NCBI GenBank assembly: GCA_020726505.1
Contig: JAHLEZ010000002.1
Span: 4,402,001 to 4,466,000, forward strand
Source of the DNA: Leptodontidium sp. MPI-SDFR-AT-0119
Taxonomy: Eukaryota > Ascomycota > Leotiomycetes > Helotiales > Leptodontidiaceae
Direction of reading: 5' to 3'
DNA: 64,000 nucleotides
Positions 22,528 through 34,419 of this stretch are shown here, one piece after another. Every line of letters starts with the position of its first letter. The stretch's first letter is position 1. The notes beneath the pieces are model-generated. The model was given only the letters and a program-made list of their open reading frames with translations. It ran no database searches and had not been told where the DNA came from. The position numbers were made by a program, and so were the translations under genes.

Positions 22528-25500
22528 GAGTGGAGGCGCCGGGGAACTGCTGGGATTTCATGCATATGTGGAGTTCAAAAGGTTTGGGTGCCATAGATCC
22601 TCTTCTACAAAATGGTTATTTCGTCGATTTTAGGTGTTGAGGCTTTTCATCATGTTTTCATTTCTCGATTTCTTCTGCGTAAGAATTGTTGGCTTTTTTT
22701 TTTTTGCTTTCTTCTCTTTCGAGGCCTATTTCCTCTCCCAGAATCGTTTTTGCAGAAGACTTTTACCCACGCATCCTCTGTTGCAACCGCTTCCGGTCAC
22801 TTCCCCGATCAGCAAAGGCAAACGCAGTTGTCTTATTCCCAACACGTCTACTAAAGCTACACAGGCAAAGCATATGTAACATCCCAATACAACACTGAAA
22901 GGGGCTTCAGATTAAACCCACCTTAAACGCCCTCAGCATATTCAGCGAGACGTTGACCCCTCCCCAGCAGGACATTCCCACACTCATGTTCAAACAGCCT
23001 TTCCTCCCACAAGTTCTATGTAGACTTTACTGCTATTCTCAAATGCTGGATTAGATCTTCAACTGAAGCGTGGCAAGATATGACAGTCGTAACAAAGTTG
23101 ACAGCCACAGAATCAATGGCAGCGTCAACTCCACGTCAACTGCATTCTTCACCACCCAATCGCCTTGAGCACCATGAACTTCCCTTGCTGCTTTGTTCAT
23201 GGGGTATACAATTCAATCACATCCACTAGAATTCCGCTGCAAATTAACAGCCTCGTTAAAAGTTGCGGAGGTCATAGGTCTAGGTTCTATGCTCTTCACT
23301 CTTAGTTGAACCTTGGCCACAGAAGAGAGTTACACTTATAGGAATCCCCATGCAAGGACACCTGGTGGAAGGAGTTTTCATTGTATTCTTTTCTCGCTAT
23401 CCATCTGCTGATCAGGTTTCCCATCTCGTATTTCAGCTGCGGTTTCATGGTCCACAGCTTGCGGTTGGAGCACCCACTGGCACATGCTCTGGATTAAATA
23501 TATATAAACCTGTCCTGGTATGCTATTACTCTCTAGTAAATATCCAAAAAGAAGCTTGCCTTTTTGAGGCCGCTCGCTCTCGTAGTCTTAGTACTATACC
23601 AATGCGCTTGAGACTTCTTCTGCGTTCTCACAGCGGCTTACTTTCTCGTGGCACTCTTTCTTCTAGTCTCAACGCCCCCATGGTCGCCTTGCCTCGTTTT
23701 CGCCTCCGTTTCCGATATTTCTACCTCCATTGCCAAACTTTCGATCACTGTCAATGTTCTTTTCGATGCCAATACGGCTCATCTGTCTTCCACTGTGATG
23801 AATATGTCGGATGGGCACGCTAACTGACTGGTATACTGTATCGTCCCCGTCGGGAATGTACTTCGGCAGCCTGATGTAATCTATATCGAGAGCAAGCAAG
23901 TAGTCGCTGCGGACCACGTGGCATTTCCTCGGGTCTCCTGTTGGGATCATAGTTGATATCTCCAGCTAAGAATATGTTATTTTTATAGAATATTCTCTCC
24001 TCTTGGATACCCTACCTCATATTACGACTAGATACCAAGAAACGTATTGAGTTGCTTCGATTAGCATTTTCATCAAGCATTTGCGTGAATCCGCTGAGAG
24101 TCTCTCTGCAACTTTCTGATGCTCGGTTTGCGGAATATACAAATACTCAGCAGGGTATCTACAGTCAGCAAACAGAGTCCAACCTTTCCCACTGCTCATC
24201 AAAGGGTGCCGCTTGTCTCCATTTCATTCCTAGTTACATGGTTCCGGATGATTTTGTTCTCTTTTAACGACACTTTCTCATTCGATGTGGTTTATTTTAC
24301 TCAATATTCAAAACTTCTTGCAGAAACCTAATAAAATCTCGCTGTCACGACACTGTTCACTGTCAACCCTACACTTGGGTCTGCGTTTAACTCTTCCCCT
24401 CGATCATATGCCATTCATTCATGTAGTCTCGGTCTCACCACAGTCAGATAAAGCCATACGACTTCATCCATTGGTACACTCACAGAATACTAGCTCAGGA
24501 GATGGGACAGATTGAGTTTATATTAGAGTCACTAAGAACAGCTTCCATGAGATAACAGAAAGGGAAAGTATCGTTAATTGATCGTTCTCGCATTCCACAC
24601 TGACGTTTTTATATGATATAATTGCTCTGGAGGAGGCGTTCAACATCTTATCTTCCATGTATTGCTCTGCACAATTCACTCCACCTGTCAGAGGTCCATA
24701 GATCTGGCCGCGCAAGTACTGCACATTGCAGAACATAACTCAGATCAAATTTTGCTTCCCAATTTGGAGAAGAGAAGCGGCCCAGTAAGTATAAGTCCAA
24801 GCTGGGAATATCATATCGAGATTCATGGAAGGTAACCGATGAGCTGAAAAAGGTCCAGACGAGCGCTCTGTTTGTGCTTCAACTGATGGATTTGTCCAAC
24901 TGTTACCAAGACTATCCAATAACCCGCCTCACCCCAGGCAATTCCAAGCTTACTCACCTACCGTCTGAAAACAATCTGCTGTGACGAACTTGCTGTCGTT
25001 GTCAACACGTCCTTCTGCTATTAACTTTCTGTCTTACGAAATTTCCGATCAGTTGCTTCGAATATTCATATTTCCCGATCAGCTCTTCTTTGGGTATATT
25101 CCTTTTCATACAGATATATGCATTCGTACTTCAGCGAAGTCGACAAAGTGGAAGAAGTGGCGCTTGGCCCGGTGGCATCTGTACAGAATCCCATGGTAGA
25201 GAGAGATGGGCTCTTTTATACACCGAACCTCGGCGTGCAAAAAAATATATAAAAAAATTGGCGTGATATGAAACAAGCTGAGGTAGATCATACCTACAGT
25301 ATAGTACTCTCCATCTCTTTCCGTCCCTCCCAACCCCTCCACTCTTCCAATTCTACCACTGTGTACGAACCAGACATAGGATCCGTCGATCATCCAGGAT
25401 CTGCCAGCATTCACCGACAGTAGGAGTACTGCAGAACACACAAATAAGCTGTTCTGTCATGGCATATCCAATTTTAATAAAATCATAAAGTTTCTCTAAC

Positions 25501-27191
25501 TCATCTCTTTAAAATTCTCGTCAACTTCAAATTTTCAATTCAAGTCTTCAAGATACTCTGCGTCCAATTGAATACATCCTATCCATCTTGCTTCCTAAAC
25601 AAGGGGAAAAGTTTTTTTTTAAAAAAAAGAGAGAAAAGGGGGGAGAGAGGGAGGTCAGAGAGTAGAGTAACACTACTAGGGACCTTTAGCCTTTTTTTTT
25701 CGGCTGTCATTCCATTCTTTTGTTACCACCGCCTCAGTGCTGTCGAAAATTAAACGGTTCTTCTCTCCGCATGTGCCTTCCTATTTACCTCAGCCCTCTT
25801 ACTTTCACACACACACTCTCTCGCCCGCGCTCTCTCTCAACCTCCCTCGACGAGCCTCCTAGGTATGAAACTCGGATTAAAGAGGCGAGTATTTCGACTT
25901 GACAATAGCGCCCTTATCTTCTGGCGAAGCAGACAGAACAAATTCTGGAGAAAAGGAAAGGGGAGAAAAGAAGAAATTAAGTGGAAGAAAAATCTCATTT
26001 AATATTTTCGAGAGGAAGATAGGATGATAGCCATGTGAGGAGCACAAGTAAAGTAAAGCAACGAATCCAGGGAAAGCATGACGAAAGCAAACCTAAGAAT
26101 AAGTTCACTACCAATCTTCCTCTCTCCACCAATCAATTCTATTTATCTACTCCCCTCAACTTCCCAACAAACCTCGCATCCATTTCCCTAGCTTACATCT
26201 CGCTCCCAGTTTAGTTTATTGAAACAAATCCCAACCCCCCTCAAAACTCTTTCCACAATAACACTCACCCTCCCCCCTCTCTCTAAATTTACTCGTACCA
26301 TCCCACTACGGCTACAAAACAACCACCAAATGCCACACAACCCAACCACGAAAACTCCGCACAGTTCTCTTCATTTCAGACAAGAATTGCAGAATATAAT
26401 TTTTGTAAAAATGGGAGGAGGATCTCGTATATTTGTAAGCACCAAATACGAAAACACAGATACAAACACCAACACTAGAAACTCACTACCTCTCAATCAA
26501 AGGGGGAAAAAAAGGGAATTGACAAGGCCCCCTTCCCCTTCCCCTTCCTCTTCCACTCAGCTCCCTCCGCAGCTACTGACTGTATTGAATCATATCACAG
26601 CTCCAACAGCAACAACCTTTTGCCGCTCAAGATGGATCTCTTGCTCGAAAAGATTACTGTCCATGGAAACCCTCTCATTCCATCCCCCATTCACTCTCAC
26701 TTAGGCTACGTCTACATCGCCTGCGCGCGGACGGGGAGGGGGAACTCATTTCTTTATGATTTGTGGTTTGTTGGCAATCAGGAGTTTCACTTTATTTGTT
26801 GATGTGCAAGTGAGAAAGGGGTGAATCTTTGGTGAGAACTGTGGGATGAGAAAGAAGTTTGCTCACGCACTTGCACGAACATACAACAGTTGATCGAGAA
26901 TGGCCGTTTTCTCTCGTCAAATGACCGAAGTGAACTTAGACAGTGCTGGGGACTTCCCAGTAAGGCAAGGTAACAGGAGATCGTAGCAATACAAGTTGGA
27001 ACCGAATCATGCTTTGAAATATTGATTCATAAACCATTGATGTCCAGGGCAAGTAACTAACTAGCACACCGCCACGTCACTGCCTGATTGGAGTTGAGTT
27101 GATACACAGTCGATTATGACTACCCTTCTATCTTTCCTTCCTCCCTTCCATCCATCCATTCCCGCATCCCAAACCATCGGAAATTATACAT
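22528..27191. other. Gene-poor 4.7-kb region with skewed low-complexity tracts
   Basis: No gene is convincing here. Minus-strand frames at 24017-24202 and 23669-23950 read somewhat protein-like (ADCRYPAEYLYIPQTEHQK; DYLLALDIDYIRLPKYIP) and could be remnants of one gene, but I could not build a start or consistent splicing. From about 25450 to 26700 the strand is strongly skewed, alternating C/T-rich and A/G-rich blocks, including an A9-GAGAG and GGGGGGAGAG run near 25620-25650 and CACACACACTCTCTCGC near 25808. The C/T-rich texture resembles long fungal 5' leaders, yet no plus-strand gene follows. Confidence 0.45.
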
Positions 27192-28047
27192 TTACTCGAA
27201 AGGATTTGTTCGAGTGCCCCACCACGTGAGAAAGAGTGAAAGACCAACTGTCTCGAAAACTGTCCACGTGTTAGTTTGTGTTAATTTGTGTTAGTTGTCA
27301 CGGGATTTGGGGAAGACTTACTGCGGGCAACGGCACCAACAGCAACGGTATCCAGAGGACGCTTCTCAGTGAAGATTTGGGCGATGAACTAGAAGAAGTT
27401 AGAAGGGGGTTTACCCACATGGTGAGTCGAGGCATCTGCCAGGATCTTCCATCTCAGAGTCCACATACCGAAGGAGCAGAGCTGGCCATGAAGATCAAAG
27501 ATCCCAAGTAGGCGGCACCCTTGTAGGAGAGAGTACCAGTAGCATTGATCAGAGCACCAACACCATATGACTGAATGGCGCTACCGACGAGGGAAGTTCC
27601 ATAAGCGGCAGCAGCAGAGGCGGCCTCCTTTGACTTGACAAACTCCTCCTTTGAGTTGGCAGCTTGGGCGCGGTGGTAGGTGTCACCGAAGACTGGGCCG
27701 AGAACCGCGAGAGAGGCAGCGTGGTTGAAGATGGTGCCGAGGGCAATGGCGGATGGCTTGACGGGTGGGAGATCTGTGCGGGGAAGAGGTTAGTTTGAAG
27801 CATCAACAACTTGACTATCTATAATTGAGAGAAGCAGAGAGAATAGCATCGTTGAACAGGGAAAACCTCAATCTTGAGTTGAGGCCAAGCTGAGGAAGGA
27901 TGATTGAGTTTCATCCAAAGCTTGGTTTCCAATTGCAGCTTCCAACGCAGTCCCGTGAAGCCAACAAGACAACAGACAAAGAAACAATGGATGTCGTCAC
28001 CGTTTCGAGCTCAGGAGAGGCAGGAAATACGTACAGTGGAGAGACAT
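27192..28047 (-). CDS. DUF1761-like small multi-pass membrane protein
   Basis: Four exons are inferred: 28035-28047 (13 nt, start codon only), 27469-27773, 27322-27388 and 27192-27259, with frame kept throughout, giving 150 residues. After a short start (MSLHYLPPVKPSAIALGTIF) there are about four hydrophobic segments: AIALGTIFNHAASLAVLGPVF, SLVGSAIQSYGVGALINATG, GAAYLGSLIFMASSAPSFI and VARIFETVGLSLFLTWWGT. The arrangement resembles the fungal DUF1761 family of unknown function, although that name is from memory of similar proteins and needs a profile search. The 261-nt first intron and the tiny first exon are notable. The third intron holds three CTAAC/TTAAC-type branch sites in a row (near 27270-27300). 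Confidence 0.68.
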
Positions 28048-29368
28048 GATGGGCAAAGGGTATGGTGTGTGTGGTTGATTGAGCAGGTTGATGGGAGGTT
28101 CTTCGATCACTTGGATTGATTGATTGATGTCACGGTGAAGGTGTTGATGGGAGGAAGAGGAGTTGAAGAGAAGGGAAGGGAAGAAGTGCAGCAGACAAAG
28201 GGTTTTAAGGAGGAGGGCAAGTACGGCTTAGCTAGGGTGAAGTGCAGGGAGGGGCAGGGCAGGGCAGGGCAGCTATGAGGCGGCTATGACGTGACTGTCA
28301 GGAGGGAGGGAGCTGGAGAGCTGGACCTGGACTGATTGGGCTTAAACTTGATCGGATTGGGATTGGTCTGGTGCTTTTGCACTCTTTCTTCATTTCGTTA
28401 TTATTCCATGCATGCTGTTTCCAAGGCAGAGCATGGATCACAAGCAAGTGATGGAAGTGATCGATTCATGCCTGGGCCCATGCTAGAGGGAGGTATGCTA
28501 TGCAGGTGCAGGTCTCACCATCGAAGGCGGGAGAGCATCTCCTGGTCCGCAGCTTCCAAGCTTGCAAACCGAGGCTGTTGAACTGTTCGAAGGAGAGATC
28601 CCATTCATTCCTTCTATTCATGGTGACGTCGATGTCTCTATTCGGAGATCAAAGACTCCAAGTTATTGTGTCTTCTGTTCTGTTGAGCTCCAGTCCAGTC
28701 CTGACTTCGACGGATCGTCGTCAAATAGCCCCACTCCACTCCACTCCACCTTGCCCTCTGTGGGGTAATGCCAAGCATTTAGAATCTCTTACATCATTGT
28801 GGCTGAAGCTCATCTCTGATCGCCGATTAGTAAGCAGATCTGAAGTGAAGAGAGATTGCCCAGCCACGTGATAAGCTGCCTCGTCAACCTCCTTTCTCTA
28901 TCGGGTTACCTCCTTCTCAACCTTCAGCCTCGTCTTTCTCTCATCGATCCAGCCCTTGCAAAGTCTTCCAAGGTTTGTACCGATCGCCCCCCTACTCCTT
29001 CTAAGCCGGTGCGGTGGTTTCGGTTGCTTCAGCCTCACGTCCCCCGATCCTCGGCTTCCATTTGTATGGTACGCCGGCTGCTTGCATCGGGAAGGCTAAC
29101 TAGTCTCCTAATTTGACAGACAGTAACTCGATCGATCCACTTATACCTTTCGTCCAGAAAAGTATGGCTTGTTGATATCCATGGCCGGGGAAGAAGAGCG
29201 TATCAAGTTGAACCAACCCGTGCATATGCATATGCTCGGAAGAAGACGGAATCTCTGTAGCCTGAATTCATTCATGTAAGCCTCAACATCAACATCTTAG
29301 ACCACGAGCTTATACTCCCAAGTGCATTCCTTCTCGTAGCTACTGTGATCGTAGCTTTTATGATCATG
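28048..29368. other. Divergent intergenic region
   Basis: This lies between the DUF1761-like gene and the histidine-phosphatase gene, which are transcribed away from each other. A short (GGGCA)n run occurs at about 28253-28272. Open frames near 28500-29116 are short and unrecognisable. Confidence 0.4.
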
Positions 29369-30546
29369 ATGGGGGAAACACCTACCCCCTCAGAAGAATA
29401 CACCAGATACAGCACGGTCACGGGGGTACTTCCTCCAAGATGATGAAGCCACTGATCCTAAGGCTTTCGATTTCGTACGTCTCCATGAATAACAAACTTT
29501 TGCCCAACTCTAATGCATTCCAGACAACTTCCAATTTCGGGTTGAAAGTTCGAAGCTATCCTGCAGATGTGGATCTGAGTGCTAATAGTAAATTGACACA
29601 ATGGCAACGCTTCGCTCGTGAAGTCTCCAAATTGAATCACGACAGCAACTCGAAAGTCACTTACAAACTTCTCTACCGTAAGTTCTCGATCCTCGTTTAA
29701 AACACCCGCTAACACAGCTAGTTGGTCGCCATGGTGAAGGATACCACAATCTCGCTGAAGCCTTCTACGGCACTGAAGCATGGGATGTCTGTACTCCCCC
29801 GCCCTTTTTGTCGCACAGCCTAACATGAACAGTGCTACTGGTCTCTCCAAGACGGCAACGAAACCAGCACATGGGCCGACGCCCTCCTCACCCCGGTCGG
29901 AGAAGGACAAGCCCAAAAAGCCAATTCATTCTGGCGCACTCAGATCAAAGACCAGAAAATGCCCACCCCAGAATCCTACTACACAAGTCCCCTCCTCCGT
30001 TGCATGGCCACAGCTAGCATCACATTTTCTGGGCTTGATCTCCCAAAAGACCATCCTTTCATCCCGACGATCAAGGAATCCTTCAGAGAAGCCATCGGTG
30101 TGCACACGTGCGATAGGAGGAGTAGCAAGTCTGTTATTCATAGCCATTATCCGAATTGGCCGTTCGAAGAGGGTTTTGCCGAGGAGGATCCGCTGTGGAG
30201 TGCTACGCTCAGGGAAACGAATGAGGCGATTGATCAGAGGACGTTGACTGCTGTTGAGGATTTGTTCGCCACGGATAAGAGTACTTATATTAGTATTTCT
30301 GCTCACTCGGGACAGATCGCTTCGATGTTGAGAGGTGAGTGATACTTGTCGAGATCGAATAATCGAGGGACAAAGAGCTAATTCCGAGTAGTTCTTGGGC
30401 ATAGAGCGTTTGGGCTTGGAACAGGACAGGCTATTCCTGTACTTGTCAAGGCGGAGAAAGTTCCTGGCTCTGCACCTCCCAAGAAAGATGCTCCGTGGGA
30501 GACTGTGTCGACTTGTTCCAAACCGCCACCAGCTCCAACAGCATGA
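29369..30546 (+). CDS. Histidine phosphatase superfamily (phosphoglycerate mutase-like) protein, apparent frameshift near the start
   Basis: This is a branch 1 histidine phosphatase of the fungal PMU1-like type; the substrate is unknown. Exons are inferred at 29369-29474, 29524-29677, 29722-29786, 29833-30334 and 30392-30546. The catalytic RHG motif is split over an intron and reads LGRHGEGYHNLAE, with a later SAHSG motif carrying the second catalytic His and ESYYTSPLLRCMATA as the phosphate-binding segment. The tail GQAIPVLVKAEKV is typical. The first exon starts with ATGGGGGAAACA (MGETPTPSEEYTRYSTVTG), but at the G5 run 29422-29426 the next conserved piece (YFLQDDEATDPKAFDF) is in another frame. 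One extra G would explain this. Either the gene is mutated, the base call is wrong, or translation starts elsewhere. Confidence 0.75.
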
Positions 30547-30993
30547 GAGTGAGTGTACGATACCTGAGGAAGACAAGAGCTGTTGACAAGCACCAATTTG
30601 GAGTGGACATAGAAATAGATTACAAATTCTCGAGACGCATTTTTCAGTTCCCAACTCGCTTCGGCTCATTCATACTGGAGGGTTGCCGGCCTGATTTAAA
30701 ATAGGCTAGAAAACAGTATAAAAAAATTTGAGGTCTTGCATCAATGACTAGAATTAACTATAGCTACCTTATTGGTGGGAATATTGCTTACTGCCTATTG
30801 GATCGGCTATAGGAGCAGGACTACAGCACCTCCGGATGTACTATAAATTATCTATTCGCATGGCAGGCAAAGCTCGGTATAGGTCGTTGCGAAAAATCCG
30901 CGACCAGGCCTACAATTGCTTTTGCAACTGTTCATACCTAATCCAGTTCTGTTCCTCCGGAGAACTAGCCAATAACGAACAGTCAATGCCGGT

Positions 30994-31005
30994 GCGGGGG
31001 CGGGG
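30994..31005 (+). promoter_or_regulatory. Two tandem CreA-like sites (GCGGGG x2)
   Basis: Two head-to-tail copies of GCGGGG fit the SYGGRG consensus of the carbon catabolite repressor CreA/CRE1 and lie about 480 bases upstream of a secreted arabinanase gene. Such adjacent sites are typical of repressed cell-wall-degrading enzyme genes; binding is inferred, and the motif is short enough to occur by chance. Confidence 0.35.
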
Positions 31006-31389
31006 TAAAAGGGGAAAGCAGAGCGCTATCACGAGTTTGGGAAAAAAGCTTATTATCAGGTACAAGGTTAAGTATCTCCCTGTTCTACTTACAAGGCGAC
31101 AACTAACAAGCGCACCATACGAAGCAGCACTTGAGAGCGAATGATCAGCAATAATGTTGACAAAAGTCAACTATTCATTATTCTAACCTCATTTGCTGTC
31201 AGGACTCGACTTGATTTGGACTTACCTTGCCCCTTTAACTCCGCACTAAGTAAACCAAGATCTGTCCAACGCGACTCAATGCCGGAATGATCAAGATTCT
31301 GAAAAAATTGGCTCGTTAGGCAAGTGCTTATAGTAGTTATTGCACATTACCTCGTGCCATGTTAGGTAGGTATTCTCCGCTTCTGCGAG

Positions 31390-31396
31390 TATAAAG
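31390..31396 (+). promoter_or_regulatory. TATA box of the GH93 gene
   Basis: TATAAAG lies 90 bases upstream of the start codon at 31486, a suitable distance for a fungal core promoter, and is followed by a C/T-rich leader with CATCACC repeats. Confidence 0.5.
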
Positions 31397-31485
31397 AGGA
31401 GGGTTTAATCCCTCTTCACCTTGTCACTTTCAATCATCACCAACCATCCCTATCTTCAAGACAGTCACTCTGCAATTGCTGCAAT

Positions 31486-32682
31486 ATGTTGCTCAACCTC
31501 AAATCGTTGTCTGTTCTGGGAGCAATCCTGATCCAAGCTCTGTCCGCCTCGGCCACCAGTGTGGTGAAGCGAGCTCCCCAACCTTGGAGTAACTACGTCC
31601 GGAACGGGGTTTTCTATCCCTCACAAGACGCCACCAGCTGGCGCACACTCTACGCACGAACTCTCCAGCTCCCCGACCACTCACTCCTCCTAACCTGGGA
31701 AGACTACGACCCAACCGTCACCCTGACATACTGGCCGATCTACAAATCCCTCGACGGCGGCGCTACCTTCTCGAACTTCTCACGAGTTCACGACCAAGTC
31801 AACGGATGGGGCGCCTGGTACCAACCCTTCCTCTACGCCCTCCCGCAAGACTTTGGAGGTTATCCAGCTGGTACCATCCTCCTTGCAGGAGTATCCACGC
31901 CCCGGAACCTCAGCGAGGCATACATCGACCTCTACTCCAGCCCGGACGAAGGCCAGACATGGAAATTCATCAGCCACATCGTCTACGGTCCTGGTCCAGA
32001 AACGGTCACGAACGGCAACAAAGCCGTGTGGGAACCCTTCCTAATGCTATACAACAACCAACTAATCTGCTTCTACTCCACTCAAACCGACCCTGCACAC
32101 GCCCAGAAACTCGCCCACAAAACAACCACCAATCTCAAGACCTGGAGCAGCGAAGTCAACGACGTCGCAGCGTCGGATTACAACCAACGCCCTGGCATGG
32201 CAACAGTAGCTTACAGTCCTAAATCCCAGAAATACGTCCTCACGTTCGAGAACTGCGGCGACCCCGTCACGGCTGGGTGTCCTGTCCATTTCAAGACTTC
32301 GTCATCACCTCTGACTTTCCAGTCCGCAACGGCGTACCCTCTCGTCCCTTCTAACGGCGGTCCGGCACCTAATGGGAGTCCGTATGTCATCTGGACGCCC
32401 TCTCCAAACGCCACGGATGGATCTGGGATATTCATAGCGTCCGGCGACTCTGCCGAGCCGGTATTCGTTAATACTGATGTTGTTGATGCGGCGGGGTGGA
32501 AGGCTGTGGATGTTGGGCAGTGGTCTGCGTATTCGCGGTCTTTGAGGGTTGTGAGCACGCCGGCGGATAGTGTGGCTGGGGGGAAGAACAAGTTGTTTAT
32601 TGCGAATGGGGGGAATATTGGGTGCTCGGGTAGTTGTTATAATTATGTCGCTGATGCTTTGGTTGATATTCCTTCGTATTAG
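31486..32682 (+). CDS. Secreted GH93 exo-alpha-1,5-L-arabinanase
   Basis: This single-exon frame of 398 residues is a sialidase-fold glycoside hydrolase of family 93, which releases arabinobiose from the non-reducing ends of arabinan in plant pectin. A signal peptide covers about residues 1-23 (LSVLGAILIQALSASA), and a Lys-Arg pair at 28-29 suggests propeptide removal. Family-typical segments include LLLTWEDYDP, IYKSLDGGATFSNFSRV with an Asp-box-like SxDxGxTF, LYSSPDEGQTWKFISHI, KAVWEPFLMLYNNQLICFYS and the C-terminal NKLFIANGGNIGCSGSCYNY. Several N-glycosylation sequons (NFS, NLS, NAT) fit secretion. It is the only clear plant-cell-wall enzyme in the window and suggests a plant-associated or saprotrophic lifestyle. 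Confidence 0.9.
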   Translation: MLLNLKSLSVLGAILIQALSASATSVVKRAPQPWSNYVRNGVFYPSQDATSWRTLYARTLQLPDHSLLLTWEDYDPTVTLTYWPIYKSLDGGATFSNFSRVHDQVNGWGAWYQPFLYALPQDFGGYPAGTILLAGVSTPRNLSEAYIDLYSSPDEGQTWKFISHIVYGPGPETVTNGNKAVWEPFLMLYNNQLICFYSTQTDPAHAQKLAHKTTTNLKTWSSEVNDVAASDYNQRPGMATVAYSPKSQKYVLTFENCGDPVTAGCPVHFKTSSSPLTFQSATAYPLVPSNGGPAPNGSPYVIWTPSPNATDGSGIFIASGDSAEPVFVNTDVVDAAGWKAVDVGQWSAYSRSLRVVSTPADSVAGGKNKLFIANGGNIGCSGSCYNYVADALVDIPSY

Positions 32683-33368
32683 ACGGTAGAGGGAGTGGTT
32701 GGGGAGCGTGTGGAGAGGGTTGAGAAGATGGGAGAGAGGGGGGGGGCTCGCTAATTCATTTCTTCCAAACATGTCAACGGACGATCCGTTTCTTCTCAAG
32801 TAAGCTAGGTATGTAGTGATGGATTGATTTGTCCCGTTTGTTTTATGATGAAGAATTGCTCTTTGATGGATTAGTGGAACTGTGTGATACGTATATGGTA
32901 GAACGTTCCAAATGATTTAGGAGATTCAAATGCAGTAGCTAAAGGTACTAGTTGTTTGAGTGGTTTGAGCTGGATATCATGCTGCATGCATGTGGAAACC
33001 ACATGTAGTAATTGGAAGATAAGCTGGCCGCGAAAAAGGTAGAAGATGGCAAGTCGGGAGCAGCAGCAACATCTGAATGGCATTTTTTAGATCCCGTTAA
33101 GGTCTTGCTCATCATTTGAACATAGCGGTGAATATCTAGACACAATTCCAGGGCAGGCATCTTAGATATACTCGTTATCCATGAGCCTGAGACCAGGCTT
33201 GACCGAGCTAATCTCGAAGTAGTTAAATCCATACATTGACCAAGTCTACCGAGTCCACCCCAACCCCACATGCGACTCAAGTACTCCTTCCATGACTTTT
33301 TCCTCAGCACCGCGTCTTCTCTTCTCGAACCACAGCATCTTCAAGACAGGAATGAAATCAAGTCAAAG
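32683..33368. other. Intergenic region
   Basis: No gene is supported here. A short G9 run lies near 32740-32748. Confidence 0.4.
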
Positions 33369-33905
33369 ATGTCTATTTCGAGCCCAAATCACGCTTTCCT
33401 GCTTAGCCAGATCAGCGCTGGCATTCCCGCTATGAATTCAGCTTCCTCGACATTCTCAGCCACCAGGACTACCTATCTCGAAATCAACCCCGGATATCCT
33501 CCCGTGCCTTTTCGATCCACCTCCACCATACGAATCACAACAATCATATCTCACTCGATTGCAATTCGTCAACTTGTCATGCCCCTATTTCCGAGCATTC
33601 ATTCGACTGCTCCTCCCAAGTCAACAGTGGCAAACAGTGGCACTCGTTCCACTACGACGATACTTCTACTGGGAATCGCGTCGACGGTTTCTGAGATTGT
33701 TAAGGCAGCGGCTCTCAAGTGGATCGAGCAGTCAAATGTCGACTTACGCGGCTCATTCGGTTCATTCTCCAAGTGGATGGAGAGCGTTGTCACCAAGGGC
33801 ATGTACATCCCCGGTGGAATTATCGCTGCTACTTTCAACAGCTCCCATTTCGCTAAATCCTGGACCGGCTTCCTCCTCGAGTTGGCAAAGATAGTCTTCA
33901 AGTGA
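33369..33905 (+). CDS. Possible hypothetical protein
   Basis: From the ATG at 33369 an open frame of 178 residues starts MSISSPNHAFLLSQIS and ends FLLELAKIVFK. Its C-terminal half contains alternating hydrophobic segments (TILLLGIASTVSEIVKAAAL; GMYIPGGIIAATF) that could be amphipathic or membrane-associated helices. I recognise no domain. Another frame over the same DNA (from 33559) is also open, and composition does not choose clearly between them. The ORF may be real, may be the remnant of a frameshifted gene, or may be chance. Confidence 0.3.
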   Translation: MSISSPNHAFLLSQISAGIPAMNSASSTFSATRTTYLEINPGYPPVPFRSTSTIRITTIISHSIAIRQLVMPLFPSIHSTAPPKSTVANSGTRSTTTILLLGIASTVSEIVKAAALKWIEQSNVDLRGSFGSFSKWMESVVTKGMYIPGGIIAATFNSSHFAKSWTGFLLELAKIVFK

Positions 33906-34419
33906 TACTAAAACAAAGTAAGTTCAAAATCATGTTGCTCTCTATTTCTAGGTATACGACAGGCCTTGTCCTTCCTCAGACCCCTTTGGCTTCTTTGTAT
34001 TATTCGGTTTCTTCGTATTAAACCTATTACTTGAATAGCCACCGCCTATGTACTCCAATATACCTCTAGCAACGCTCTCTGGTGCTGGCGTCGTTACGAG
34101 AGTGATTTAGGGAAATCAAAAATTGCGGCCAGCCTTGTACCAGAACTGTAACTGTAACCACTACAATCGAAACTACTATGATTGAAAAGAGAACATCGTT
34201 CAACAAACAAACATCGATCGATCGTGGGAGTCCAGCTCGCTTTACCCAACATCACTTAACCCCAAAATATCGTCGAACACCCATCTCAACCCCCCTCCCC
34301 CCACAAAAATCCATCTCAAGTCCATCATCGAAATCCAATCCAATCCAACCCATCCAACACCCAAAGACTTGCCTCCCTCCCTCAATCATCACAAAACTCT
34401 ACAAGCTTCAACGGCCACT
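33906..34419. other. Intergenic region
   Basis: This is C/A-rich on the plus strand near 34250-34415 and contains no convincing gene. It holds the 3' end of the Zn2Cys6 regulator. Confidence 0.4.

Larger units (their letters stand above)
30547..31485. other. Intergenic region upstream of GH93 arabinanase
   Basis: No gene is recognised. It contains the arabinanase promoter, including two adjacent CreA-type sites (30994-31005) and a TATA box (31390). Confidence 0.45.

Noticed and set aside
23350..23823. 157-residue plus-strand frame
   Set aside because: No domain or splice context; the overlapping minus strand is, if anything, more protein-like.
26219..26704. 161-residue plus-strand Thr/Pro/Ser-rich frame
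   Set aside because: Composition simply follows the local C/A/T skew; no domain or splice support.
32305..32799. 164-residue minus-strand Arg-rich frame
   Set aside because: Overlaps the GH93 gene on the opposite strand; the sense frame has clear family motifs.
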